Shown here one piece after another: positions 8,578 through 17,734 of a stretch of 64,000 nucleotides of DNA. The position numbers and the translations under genes are program-made. The notes under the pieces were generated by a model, which searched no databases, had not been told where the DNA came from, and saw only the letters and a list, made by a program, of their open reading frames with translations. The stretch spans positions 186,001-250,000 of the forward strand of contig NZ_FQVO01000003.1 in NCBI RefSeq assembly GCF_900129385.1, in the 5' to 3' direction. This DNA is from Chryseobacterium takakiae. Lineage in GTDB: Bacteria; Bacteroidota; Bacteroidia; Flavobacteriales; Weeksellaceae. Each line of letters opens with the position of its first letter. Positions within the stretch are counted from its first letter, which is position 1.

Positions 8578-11500
8578 ATGCCAAAAATTAGATTAAATAA
8601 AGCGGTTAAGGAATTCAACATTTCCATGTCCAGATTAGTAGAATTTTTACAGTCAAAAGGCATTGAGGTTGAAAGCAATCCTAACGCTCAATTAGAAGAA
8701 GCGGCATATTCTGCATTGGAGGCTGAGTTTGCCAAGGACGGCGAACAGCGAAAGGCTTCCCATGAGGTGGTGATCACAAAAGTTCCGGAAGAAAAACTGG
8801 AAATTGAAGAAAAGAAAACCCCTGAAGTAATAAGAGCTAAAGCTAATAAACCGGAAACTAAAATTTTAGGGAAAATAGACCTAGAGGCTAAAAAACCTGA
8901 AGTGGAAGAAACTCCTGCTCCAAAGCCGGAACCTGTGGCTGAAGAGAAAAAAGAAGTTGCTCCTGAAGTAAAAGCAACCCCTGAAAAACAGGAATTCAAA
9001 GTTCTGGATAAAATAGATTTGTCTCAGATCGAGTCCCGAAACAGACCCGTGAAAAAAGACAAACCAAAAACAGAAGATAAAAAAGAAGAGGAAAGACCTG
9101 TGGAGAAAGCACCTGAAGCTGTAAAAGAAACGCCTAAGCCAGCTGAAGAAATTGCTCCGAAGCCTGCGGAAACGAAAGTGGAAACTCCAAAACAGGAGGA
9201 TGATCAACAGGAGCCTCAGAAAATTGAAACCGTTTATCAGAAGCTTGACGGGCCCAAAATTGTTGGGGAAAAAATCGACTTAACGCAGTTTGCTCCTAAA
9301 CAGGGCGCAGGTGCTAAAAAGAAGAGAAAGAGAATTGAAAAGCCGGGACAAAACCCACAAGGTGGAAACAATAATCAGCAGGGAGGTAATAACCAGGGTC
9401 AAGGAAACCGTCCACAAGGTCAGGGCCAAGGTCAAGGTGGAAACCGTAATCAGGGTCAGGGCGGACAAGGCGGTAACCGTTTTGGAAACAATAACCAGGG
9501 TGGCGGACAAGGAAACCGTCCTCAAGGTCAGGGCGGACAAGGTGGAAATCGTTTTGGAAACAATAATCAAGGTGGTCAAAACCGTCCTCAAGGGCAAGGA
9601 GGTCAGGGCGGAAACAGAGGTGGATTCAATAGAGGCGGACAAGGCGGAAACAGACCGGGTCAAAGAACAATGCCTGTTGAATTGACTGATGAACAAGTAA
9701 AAAACCAGATCAAGGAAACCCTTGAAAAATTAACCAATAAAGGGGGTAAATCCAAATCTGCAAAACACAGAAAAGACAAAAGAAATTTCCGTAGAGAACA
9801 GGACGAACGTCAGCAGGAAATCGATGCGGCAGACAGAACATTAAAGGTAACAGAATTCATCACGGTTGGTGAATTGGCAAGTTTAATGAATGTGTCTCCT
9901 ACAGAAGTAATCTCTGCATGTTTCTCATTAGGAGTAATGGTTACTATGAACCAGAGACTGGAAGCAGATACCTTATTATTAGTAGCAGACGAATTCGGTT
10001 ATAAAATTGAATTCTCCGATGCTGATCTTGGAGAATCTGATGCAGAAGAAGAAATCGACTCTGAGGAAGATCTTCTTCCAAGAGCTCCGATCGTAACCGT
10101 AATGGGTCACGTGGACCACGGTAAAACATCGTTACTTGACTATATCAGAAAGACGAACGTAATCGCCGGTGAATCCGGAGGAATTACGCAGCATATCGGT
10201 GCATATAATGTGAAATTGGAAAACGGACAAAGAATTACATTCTTAGATACACCTGGTCACGAAGCCTTTACGGCAATGAGGGCGAGAGGTGCTCAGGTTA
10301 CCGATATTGCTATTATCGTAATTGCTGCTGATGATGATGTAATGCCTCAGACAAAAGAAGCAATCTCCCACGCACAGGCTGCAGGGGTACCGATGATTAT
10401 TGCCATCAACAAAGTTGATAAACCGAATGCAAATCCTGATAATATCCGTCAACAACTTTCCGGGATGAATATCCTGGTAGAAGAGTGGGGTGGAAATGTT
10501 CAGGCGCAGGAAATCTCGGCTAAATTTGGTAATAATGTAGATGTATTGCTTGAGAAAGTTTTATTACAGGCCGAATTACTTGAACTAAAAGCAAATCCTG
10601 ATCGTTCAGCAAACGGAGTTGTTATTGAAGCTTCTCTCGATAAAGGCAGAGGTTATGTGGCGACAATGTTGGTGCAAACCGGAACTTTGAGAGTCGGAGA
10701 TTATGTAGTAGCAGGTAAAAATCACGGTAAAGTTAAAGCTCTGCTTGATGAAAGAGGGAAAAACCTTTCTGAAGCAGGACCTTCAATTCCTGCAACTATT
10801 TTAGGTCTGGATGGAGCGCCTACAGCAGGTGATAAATTCCGGGTTTATGCAGATGAAAGTGAAGGTAAGGCCATTGCCAATAAGAGAGAACAACTACAGA
10901 GAGAACTTTCAATCAGAACTAAAAAGCACACAACACTTGAGGAATTGGGCAGACGTATTGCTTTAGGAGAGTTCAAAGAATTGAACATTATCCTGAAAGG
11001 TGACGTTGACGGTTCGGTAGAAGCACTTTCTGATCAGTTACAAAGATTATCTACAGAAGAAATCAGTGTTAAAATTCTTCACTCAGGAGTTGGTCAGATC
11101 ACAGAATCTGATATTAACCTGGCGGCAGCGTCTGATGCGATTATTATCGGATTCAATGTAAGAGCCGGTGCTAATGCCAAAGATCTTGCAGACAGAGAGG
11201 AAATCGAAATCAGAACATATTCTGTAATCTATAAAGCAATCGATGAGGTAAAAGAAGCGATGGAAGGAATGCTTTCTCCTGAAATTCAGGAACAGGTAAT
11301 CGGTAATGTTGAAATCCGTGAAGTATTCAAAATTTCCAAAGTGGGAACTATTGCAGGTTGTATGGTTCTTACAGGAAAAGTTACACGACAATCCAAAGTA
11401 CGTTTACTAAGAGACGGTATTGTGAAATTTGACGGTGAACTTGAAAGTTTAAAACGTTTCAAAGATGATGTTAAAGAAGTCACAAAAGGTTATGAATGTG

Positions 11501-11589
11501 GATTAAATCTTAAAGGATATAATGACATAGAAACTGGTGATATTCTGGAAGTTTACGAAGAAGTAGCTGTTAAAAAGAAGCTAAAATAA
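8578..11589 (+). CDS. infB: Translation initiation factor IF-2
   Basis: The GTPase that brings initiator tRNA to the 30S subunit. It has 1003 residues: an N-terminal IF2N-like segment (1-50), a long charged Pro/Glu/Lys linker (50-245), a Gly/Gln/Asn-rich stretch (about 258-365), a second IF2N region, then the G domain with G1 GHVDHGKT (510-517), DTPGHE (557-562) and NKVD (611-614), followed by domains II-IV. The Gly/Gln/Asn segment is encoded by imperfect DNA repeats and is unusually repetitive. It is the last gene of the rimP operon and is followed by a strong terminator. Confidence 0.97.
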   Translation: MPKIRLNKAVKEFNISMSRLVEFLQSKGIEVESNPNAQLEEAAYSALEAEFAKDGEQRKASHEVVITKVPEEKLEIEEKKTPEVIRAKANKPETKILGKIDLEAKKPEVEETPAPKPEPVAEEKKEVAPEVKATPEKQEFKVLDKIDLSQIESRNRPVKKDKPKTEDKKEEERPVEKAPEAVKETPKPAEEIAPKPAETKVETPKQEDDQQEPQKIETVYQKLDGPKIVGEKIDLTQFAPKQGAGAKKKRKRIEKPGQNPQGGNNNQQGGNNQGQGNRPQGQGQGQGGNRNQGQGGQGGNRFGNNNQGGGQGNRPQGQGGQGGNRFGNNNQGGQNRPQGQGGQGGNRGGFNRGGQGGNRPGQRTMPVELTDEQVKNQIKETLEKLTNKGGKSKSAKHRKDKRNFRREQDERQQEIDAADRTLKVTEFITVGELASLMNVSPTEVISACFSLGVMVTMNQRLEADTLLLVADEFGYKIEFSDADLGESDAEEEIDSEEDLLPRAPIVTVMGHVDHGKTSLLDYIRKTNVIAGESGGITQHIGAYNVKLENGQRITFLDTPGHEAFTAMRARGAQVTDIAIIVIAADDDVMPQTKEAISHAQAAGVPMIIAINKVDKPNANPDNIRQQLSGMNILVEEWGGNVQAQEISAKFGNNVDVLLEKVLLQAELLELKANPDRSANGVVIEASLDKGRGYVATMLVQTGTLRVGDYVVAGKNHGKVKALLDERGKNLSEAGPSIPATILGLDGAPTAGDKFRVYADESEGKAIANKREQLQRELSIRTKKHTTLEELGRRIALGEFKELNIILKGDVDGSVEALSDQLQRLSTEEISVKILHSGVGQITESDINLAAASDAIIIGFNVRAGANAKDLADREEIEIRTYSVIYKAIDEVKEAMEGMLSPEIQEQVIGNVEIREVFKISKVGTIAGCMVLTGKVTRQSKVRLLRDGIVKFDGELESLKRFKDDVKEVTKGYECGLNLKGYNDIETGDILEVYEEVAVKKKLK
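9457..9575 (+). repeat. Direct repeat inside infB
   Basis: A 47-base segment at 9457-9503 recurs at 9529-9575 with a few synonymous changes, a period of 72 bases. Both encode [16 protein letters not shown]. Shorter variants flank them from about 9350 to 9660. The reading frame stays open, so copy-number change in multiples of the unit would lengthen or shorten the linker. Confidence 0.8.
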
Positions 11590-11612
11590 AAATCACCTGA
11601 TAGAGATAAAAA

Positions 11613-11645
11613 GCCCGCTTTTGAAAAAGAGCGGGTCTTTTTTTA
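11613..11645 (+). terminator. Rho-independent terminator after infB
   Basis: CCCGCT (11614-11619) pairs with AGCGGG (11630-11635) across an A-rich loop and is followed by a T-rich tract to 11644. Confidence 0.85.
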
Positions 11646-11653
11646 TGCAAAAT

Positions 11654-11677
11654 AAAATTTAGAATAATTCTAAATAA
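11654..11677. promoter_or_regulatory. Palindromic operator-like site upstream of susC copy 1
   Basis: The core TTTAGAATAATTCTAAA (11658-11674) is an inverted repeat; read as TTAGAAT-A-ATTCTAA it has the 7-1-7 layout with an AATnATT centre seen in Fur, PerR and Zur boxes. The surrounding 24 bases are identical to the site at 20003-20026 in front of the second susC. It ends 219 bases before the susC ATG and about 160 bases before the likely promoter, so it would more readily suit an upstream activator or a more distal promoter than simple promoter occlusion. Confidence 0.55.
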
Positions 11678-11836
11678 TTTTATTTCCCTTATCCCCGTTA
11701 TGTTAAATTTCATTATAATAATGTTCATTTATTTTTAATTAGTAATCAATTATGTATTATTATCATTTATGTTAATAAGTTGTTATCTTTGCGATATATG
11801 TAAAGATATTTAAAAAAAATATTAAATATTAAAATA

Positions 11837-11867
11837 TTGCAGTTGTTAAAATTTATTAACATATTTG
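11837..11867 (+). promoter_or_regulatory. Promoter of susC copy 1
   Basis: TTG at 11837-11839 and CATATTTG at 11860-11867, 20 bases apart. The second susC gene has the same arrangement with the same 20-base spacing. The first base of the -7 box departs from TAnnTTTG. A second, perfect TATCTTTG box lies further upstream at 11784-11791. Confidence 0.5.
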
Positions 11868-11893
11868 CAACCATAATATAAATATTGTTAATA

Positions 11894-14767
11894 ATGAATG
11901 GTAAACTAAAAGTGCTAAGTGCAGGAGTATTGTTCTTCATAGGAGGACAACTAACAATGGCACAATCAACCAAAAAGGTAACTGATACTGTTCCAAAGAC
12001 TTCGGATATTGAAGAAGTAGTAGTATTAGGGTATAGTAAAACACAAACTAAACCGCTAAACTCAACCGCTACGGTAACGATTTCTGGAGAAAGATTGGAA
12101 AACAGACCCAATGTTTCTTTTCTACAATCAATGCAGGGGGAGGTTGCTGGTCTTAGTGTAAGCTCTACTTCAGGATCTCCGGGTTCTGCAAAAATGGATC
12201 TTATTATTAGAGGGGTAAGTTCTATTACATCTCAATCTGATCCATTATATGTTATTGATGGTATGATTTCCAATGCAACTCAATTCCGTAACTTAAATCC
12301 TAATGATATTGAGAGTTCTTCTGTTCTTAAAGATGCTGCTGCAACATCAATCTATGGTAACAGAGGTGCGAATGGGGTAGTTATTATCAATACTAAAAGA
12401 GGAAGATACGGAAGCAGATTCGATATTTCATATAATACAACAATTGGAACAAGCTTCCTGCCGCAAACAAAATACGATATGGCAAGCTCTCAGGAGTTGC
12501 TAACGATTCAGAATCGTGCAGGAATCGGAATGGGTGCCGGTATGACGCCTCAAGAGATTGCTAATTACGGAGTCAACACCAACTGGAGAAAGCAGTTCTT
12601 CAGAACAGGTATTACTCAGAGTCATGACGTTCAGATCTCTGCAGGAGGACAAAACCTAAGCAACTATACCTCTGTTGGATACATGCAGCAGGATGGTATT
12701 GTGCCTACAACTGATTTCCAAAGATTTACATTAAGAAACAACTTGATGGGTAAATCAAAAGATAACAGATTTAACTACTCAGTAAATATTGGTTTAGGAT
12801 ATTCAAGAAGACATCAGTTGGAAGAAGAAACAAGAACTGATATTGTTTCTAACGTAATCCAGAACCCATTATTAGGTTCTATCGTAGGACTACCAACGTT
12901 AGCACCGGGTCTTTATGCCAATGGTCAGGAACTTTTAAATGGTATCGGGTCAGATTTCAGTAATGGTAACAACGTATACGTTTTACAGGATATCTTGAAA
13001 GGGACACTTCCGAATAAACTTACAGAGACCAGTATTATAACCAACGCTTCAGTATCTTATAAATTAACTGATGATTTAACAGTTAGTAACAGAACAGGGG
13101 TTGATTACAAATATAACCAGAGAATTTTCGCAAGAGCACCTTGGTCTTACCTGGCATTAGTTGTTGCAAACAGTAACGGTACTGAATTCGGAGGGGTTGA
13201 AGATAATATCAAATCAACAGACTTCACGATCAGTTCAATTACCAATTTGAATTATAAAAAAGCATTTGGAGATCATACGATTGAAGTAGGTGCTTATTTA
13301 GATTACATGAAGGTTCACTATGAAGCAACATCTTTACGTCAGAACGGATTAAACCCACTAAACTGGTCATTCGGAGCAGGTACAGGATGGGTAGCATTTA
13401 ACCCGGCAACACCAAATATTTACAATCCTTCTAACAGTGCTTCTAAAATCACTGCCGGAGCTTTGGCTTATTTTGGTACTTTCGATTATGACTATGCAAG
13501 CAAGTATGGTGTATCCGGAACAGTAAGAAGAGATGGTAGCTACCGTTTCGTAGGAGATAACAAATGGGCGACTTTCTGGTCAGTAGCAGGACGTTGGAAT
13601 ATTGATAAAGAAAACTTCATGCAAGGTTCTAACATCGATATGTTGAAGTTAAGAGCTTCTTACGGTACCAACGGTAATGCTAACGTAATTGCTGCTACTT
13701 ATGGATCAAACCCATTACTTGTTGGAACTAACCTTGTTAGAGATACAAATACAATTGGTTTAGGATATAACAACGTTAATGCGGTATACTACACAGGAAC
13801 AATTGCAAACCCTGATATCCAGTGGGAAGAAATCAGCCAGTTCAACGTTGGTTTAGACTACATGTTCTTAAACAGAAGATTGGAAGGTAGTGTAGATTAC
13901 TATAAGAAAATGACTGATAAGCTTTTCAACCCAATTAATATTTCTGCGATCACCAGTTTATATTCTATCAACGGTAATAATGGTAAACTTCAAAACGAAG
14001 GGGTTGAATTCAGTGTAAAATATCATTTATTAAGAAACTCAGATTTCAAATTGTCAGTATATGCTAACACTGCATATAACAAGAGTAAATTTACTGATTT
14101 GTTAAAAGATGACACTACAGGAACTATTAGAAACGTTGTAGGAGGACAACTTAGCGAGTGGTATATGGTTCCTTACGTAGGGGTAAACCAAAGTAATGGT
14201 AACTTATTGTTCTTAGATATCAACGGGAACGTAACTGAAACTCCTGATATCAACAGAGATGCAAGAGCAACCGGTAAAAACTATTTACCAAAATGGATCG
14301 GAGGGTTCGGTGTAAATTCATCTTATAAAGGATTTACTTTAGATGTACACTTCTCTTATCAGCAGGGAGCATACAAGTATGACAACCAGTTAGACTATGT
14401 ATATGATGCAACTACTGTTGACGGATATAACGTATCCAGAGATCTATTGAATGCATGGACAGCTACAAACACCAATACAAATGTACCTTCTTTATTTGCA
14501 ACAAACTTTGCTTATAACGGAAACTCAGACAGATTCCTTAAAGATGCTTCATTTGTTAGATTGAAAAATGTTGTGTTAGGCTACAAAGTTCCTAGTGAAA
14601 TGTTTACTAATAGCGGAATCAGAGGGGTTAGAGTATTCTTACAGGCTGAAAACTTGTTAACACTTACAAAATGGAAAGGATTTGATCCGGAACCAACTTT
14701 CGCAACTTCAACGTCAGTTTATCCTAACATGAAAACCGTTTCTTTAGGAGCTAATATTGACTTTTAA
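11894..14767 (+). CDS. SusC/RagA-type TonB-dependent outer-membrane transporter, copy 1
   Basis: A 957-residue TonB-dependent receptor of the SusC class, which imports large ligands through the outer membrane with its SusD lid. A signal peptide ending in AQS is followed by the DIEEVVVLGY segment that opens the plug, then the LYVIDGM and SIYGNRGANGVVIINTK plug motifs and a large beta barrel ending in GANIDF. It lacks the carboxypeptidase-regulatory N-terminal extension found in many SusC proteins. I start at ATG 11894; an upstream in-frame TTG (11885) is unlikely because the second SusC begins at the equivalent ATG. susD follows after 24 bases. Substrate unknown. Confidence 0.93.
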   Translation: MNGKLKVLSAGVLFFIGGQLTMAQSTKKVTDTVPKTSDIEEVVVLGYSKTQTKPLNSTATVTISGERLENRPNVSFLQSMQGEVAGLSVSSTSGSPGSAKMDLIIRGVSSITSQSDPLYVIDGMISNATQFRNLNPNDIESSSVLKDAAATSIYGNRGANGVVIINTKRGRYGSRFDISYNTTIGTSFLPQTKYDMASSQELLTIQNRAGIGMGAGMTPQEIANYGVNTNWRKQFFRTGITQSHDVQISAGGQNLSNYTSVGYMQQDGIVPTTDFQRFTLRNNLMGKSKDNRFNYSVNIGLGYSRRHQLEEETRTDIVSNVIQNPLLGSIVGLPTLAPGLYANGQELLNGIGSDFSNGNNVYVLQDILKGTLPNKLTETSIITNASVSYKLTDDLTVSNRTGVDYKYNQRIFARAPWSYLALVVANSNGTEFGGVEDNIKSTDFTISSITNLNYKKAFGDHTIEVGAYLDYMKVHYEATSLRQNGLNPLNWSFGAGTGWVAFNPATPNIYNPSNSASKITAGALAYFGTFDYDYASKYGVSGTVRRDGSYRFVGDNKWATFWSVAGRWNIDKENFMQGSNIDMLKLRASYGTNGNANVIAATYGSNPLLVGTNLVRDTNTIGLGYNNVNAVYYTGTIANPDIQWEEISQFNVGLDYMFLNRRLEGSVDYYKKMTDKLFNPINISAITSLYSINGNNGKLQNEGVEFSVKYHLLRNSDFKLSVYANTAYNKSKFTDLLKDDTTGTIRNVVGGQLSEWYMVPYVGVNQSNGNLLFLDINGNVTETPDINRDARATGKNYLPKWIGGFGVNSSYKGFTLDVHFSYQQGAYKYDNQLDYVYDATTVDGYNVSRDLLNAWTATNTNTNVPSLFATNFAYNGNSDRFLKDASFVRLKNVVLGYKVPSEMFTNSGIRGVRVFLQAENLLTLTKWKGFDPEPTFATSTSVYPNMKTVSLGANIDF

Positions 14768-14791
14768 TTAACAGTAATTAATAAAATTAAA

Positions 14792-16333
14792 ATGAAAAAT
14801 ATTTTTTATAAATTTTTAACAGTATGTTTCGCTTGCACTGTTTTAGTATCATGTAACGATGCTATTGACATTGTACAGGAAGGGGAGCTTAATGATGCGA
14901 CTGTTTTTAAAACTACAGGAGATCTGGAAAAGTATTTACTGGGATCGGTATATACGAGTGTGGATATCACCAACCAGATTAAATTTTCTTCTGTTTTTAC
15001 AGACGAATTAAAAGTAGGACCTAGTAATACAGGGCAAGACCAGGGACTTTACAGATATGTATTGACTCCGGGAGACGGATATGCAACAGCTATCTGGCAA
15101 CAAAATTATACAAGCATCAACAGAGTAAACCGTTTAATAGAAGCTGCGCAGAAAATCACTCCTGCTGCTTCAGAAACGGCTCAGTATAATAACATCCTTG
15201 CAGAAGCAAGAACATTAAGAGCACTTGCTTATTTGAACCTGGAGGCTTATTTTTCTCCAAATATGGCTGATAATAATGCTACAGGGGTAATTTTGATTGA
15301 CAGAGTTCCTGCAATTCAGGAGCAGTTACCAAGAAGCAACAATGGTGCTATCTGGGCTTTTGTTGAAAGTGATTTACAGTTCGCTGAAGCTAATTTAGCT
15401 CCGCCTTCATCACACAATTTCCCTTTCTTTGTAAGCAAAACATTGGTTAACGCGATCAGAGCGAGAATGTATTTATACAGAAAGAACTATACATTGGCTA
15501 AGCAATATGCTCAAAATGTATTGTCAACTTCAGGGGTTACATTAACACCTTCTACTCCTGTACCATCAGGTACTCCTGGAAGTGCAACTTGGAATACTGC
15601 ATTTTATGCAGCCGCTCCTACCAACCCTTACAGAAGATTGTGGGCAGATCTTAATAACGGAGAAAACCTGTTCACATTAAGCAGACCGGTAAACGGAACA
15701 GGAGGAAATATTGCGGGTATTTATACTACCAATACTACGAACTTATCAGGTTCTCCACTATGGACTGTAGGATTAAATTTATTCAATGTACTGAATGTAC
15801 CAAACCCTGCAATTGCCGGAACTTCAGCTGATATCAGAAGATATGCATTTATCGATCCTACATCAGTACCTGCACAAGGAGTTTATATTATTGACAAATA
15901 TCCTGGTAAAACCAACGCGCCTTTGAGAAACGATATCAAAGTGTTCAGATTATCAGAAATGTATTTCATCCTTGCTGAATGTGAAGCACAGACACCTACA
16001 GGTTATGTAGCAGCTGCGAATTACATCAAAGCGGTGAGAGATGCAAGAAGATTTAATACTACTGCACCACTTCCGGTATATGCTACAAAGGTGGATGCTC
16101 TTAGAGATATCTTAACAGAAAGACGTGCAGAACTTGCTTTTGAAGGTCACCGTTATATTGACTTAAAAAGACTTGGAGGTGAAGCAGGTGTAAGTATTGA
16201 TAGAAATCCTAATGACGATTTCAATCCTAATACTCCACTTACTTTAAATATCACAGACTACAGATTTACATTGCCTATCCCGTCTGCTGAACTTTTAGGT
16301 AATCCATCTATTCAGCAAAACCCTGGGTATTAA
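14792..16333 (+). CDS. SusD/RagB-type outer-membrane lipoprotein, copy 1
   Basis: A 513-residue surface lipoprotein expected to cap the SusC barrel and bind the ligand. The lipobox ends VLVSC near residue 21, followed by the typical helical TPR-like fold. The C-terminal RagB/SusD segment includes LTERRAELAFEGHRYIDLKR and ends in the family-typical IQQNPGY. It lies 24 bases after susC and 18 bases before a small lipoprotein gene, forming a three-gene unit closed by a terminator. Confidence 0.93.
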   Translation: MKNIFYKFLTVCFACTVLVSCNDAIDIVQEGELNDATVFKTTGDLEKYLLGSVYTSVDITNQIKFSSVFTDELKVGPSNTGQDQGLYRYVLTPGDGYATAIWQQNYTSINRVNRLIEAAQKITPAASETAQYNNILAEARTLRALAYLNLEAYFSPNMADNNATGVILIDRVPAIQEQLPRSNNGAIWAFVESDLQFAEANLAPPSSHNFPFFVSKTLVNAIRARMYLYRKNYTLAKQYAQNVLSTSGVTLTPSTPVPSGTPGSATWNTAFYAAAPTNPYRRLWADLNNGENLFTLSRPVNGTGGNIAGIYTTNTTNLSGSPLWTVGLNLFNVLNVPNPAIAGTSADIRRYAFIDPTSVPAQGVYIIDKYPGKTNAPLRNDIKVFRLSEMYFILAECEAQTPTGYVAAANYIKAVRDARRFNTTAPLPVYATKVDALRDILTERRAELAFEGHRYIDLKRLGGEAGVSIDRNPNDDFNPNTPLTLNITDYRFTLPIPSAELLGNPSIQQNPGY

Positions 16334-16351
16334 TCTTTAAATAATAATGTT

Positions 16352-17161
16352 ATGAAAAATCTTTCAAAAATAATATTTCTTTTTATAGCGGTCCTTTTTG
16401 CTTCTTGTAAAGAAGAAGAAGAGATGTACTATGACGGAGATTCATTTGTACAGTTTAATAAAGGGACAAGTTCAAATGCTTTCGTAGTAGCAGGGACTAA
16501 TTCATTGAACTATGATATCAACTACGGGGTTCTTAAAGGTGTTGAAGGAAGCCATCAGGTAAAACTAGTATTTGATCAGTCTAAATCAACTGCAGTATTA
16601 GGAACAGATTTCCAGATTGTAACTGGAACTGATGAGATTTCAAACGGGGAAACAATGGGTAAATTCGTTGTTAAACTTTTAGAAACAGGAGCTACTCAAA
16701 GCGGTAAGAAAGCTGTTTTCAGATTAGAGTCTTCATCTCTTCCAATTGCAGCATTTAATAATGAATTCACATTAAATGTTTCATTAACTTGCCCTATCTC
16801 TTATTTCGTTGGAGATTTCTCAAACACGGCAACATGGTGGAATGCTGGACCTGGTGGAGCATATGAGATTGTAGAAAATCCGGCAGTGCCTAACCAGCTT
16901 TTGGTTAAAGATTTCTGGGATTTCGGAATCGATTTAGTTCTAAACTATAACCCAACTACCTATGTTGTTTCCGTTCCGGATCAGAATACAGGAGCTTTTG
17001 TTGCACAGTATAACGGATATATATTCGCAAAACCATCTACTGATGCTACACAAGTTTCTACATTCAATCCTTGTACAAGACAGATGACATTGTATATTAA
17101 TTACTATATCCAAGGAGTTGGATCTTATGGTAACCAAACAGAGAAATTTTCAGGATTATAA
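16352..17161 (+). CDS. SusCD-associated lipoprotein (resembles DUF4843-type)
   Basis: A 269-residue predicted lipoprotein: MKNLSKIIFLFIAVLFASC gives the lipobox at the cysteine, followed by an acidic spacer (KEEEEM). The remainder is beta-rich, with a Calx-beta-like first half (LGTDFQI) and an aromatic-rich second half. Similar small lipoproteins follow SusD genes elsewhere and are thought to be surface ligand-binding accessories. The family label is from general resemblance only. It is the third gene of the locus, directly before a terminator. Confidence 0.6.
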   Translation: MKNLSKIIFLFIAVLFASCKEEEEMYYDGDSFVQFNKGTSSNAFVVAGTNSLNYDINYGVLKGVEGSHQVKLVFDQSKSTAVLGTDFQIVTGTDEISNGETMGKFVVKLLETGATQSGKKAVFRLESSSLPIAAFNNEFTLNVSLTCPISYFVGDFSNTATWWNAGPGGAYEIVENPAVPNQLLVKDFWDFGIDLVLNYNPTTYVVSVPDQNTGAFVAQYNGYIFAKPSTDATQVSTFNPCTRQMTLYINYYIQGVGSYGNQTEKFSGL

Positions 17162-17200
17162 AATTTCTTCCTAATTAATTAGGTAAATAAAATAATTTAA

Positions 17201-17236
17201 AAATCATTTCCGGTTCGTCCGGGAATGATTTTTTTT
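17201..17236 (+). terminator. Terminator closing the first SusCD locus
   Basis: AATCATTTCCGG (17202-17213) pairs with CCGGGAATGATT (17219-17230) around TTCGT, with one G-U pair, followed by a T-run to 17236. Confidence 0.85.
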
Positions 17237-17688
17237 GTTTGAAAGTATTTTCTTCGTCTGTTTATATAGATTGATTTCAATTATGAGTATTCAACTTATA
17301 TTATGTAGATAATCGTTTAATAGCTTCTCACAATCTCATTGAATGATGTGGATCTGTGTAATTTTTGCATACAGCCGTAGATGCATTTTTCTTCAATATG
17401 CTGAAATTACACATATTAAAATGATCACCTTAGTCTTTATCCGCTGAATGTTTTTACCGAAATTTTTCTATCGCTGTAAGCTAATCCGAGTTACTTTTTT
17501 TAGAATATATTGCGTCTTTTCTAATCAATCTTCATGAAAACTGAATCAAGATATTCAGTCTAATTGTATGGGTTTTTATATTCTTTTAATGATGGCTGAT
17601 TGTTTAGGTTGATAAATATCCTGAATCCATTATTGGGAGCTGTATGTGGTATGTAGCCGAATTATTGATTGGGGGGTTCTCAAAACAA
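17237..17688. other. Intergenic stretch without recognisable gene
   Basis: About 450 bases between two convergent terminators. Frames are closed by frequent stops on both strands. I see no tRNA, no promoter facing a gene and no clear repeat; short phrases such as GATCTGTGTAATT recall the dispersed palindromic elements seen elsewhere in the window, so it may hold decayed repeat or gene remnants. Confidence 0.5.
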
Positions 17689-17716
17689 AAAAGACCGCCC
17701 TGAAGGCAGTCTTTTA
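17689..17716 (-). terminator. Terminator of the subtilase gene
   Basis: AAAAGACCGCC pairs with GGCAGTCTTTT across CTGAA with one mismatch. On the minus strand it follows the subtilase stop at 17735 and ends in T residues. Confidence 0.75.
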
Positions 17717-17734
17717 TAAATATAAAAATTATAT

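Noticed and set aside
9280-9696. Long open frames antisense and out of frame within infB
   Set aside because: They arise from the repeated Gly/Gln/Asn codons and have no start signals or family resemblance.
11658-11674. Palindrome before susC read as a terminator for infB
   Set aside because: A stronger GC-rich terminator lies just upstream at 11613-11645, the palindrome is AT-only with a 3-base loop, and the same sequence recurs before the second susC where no gene needs terminating.
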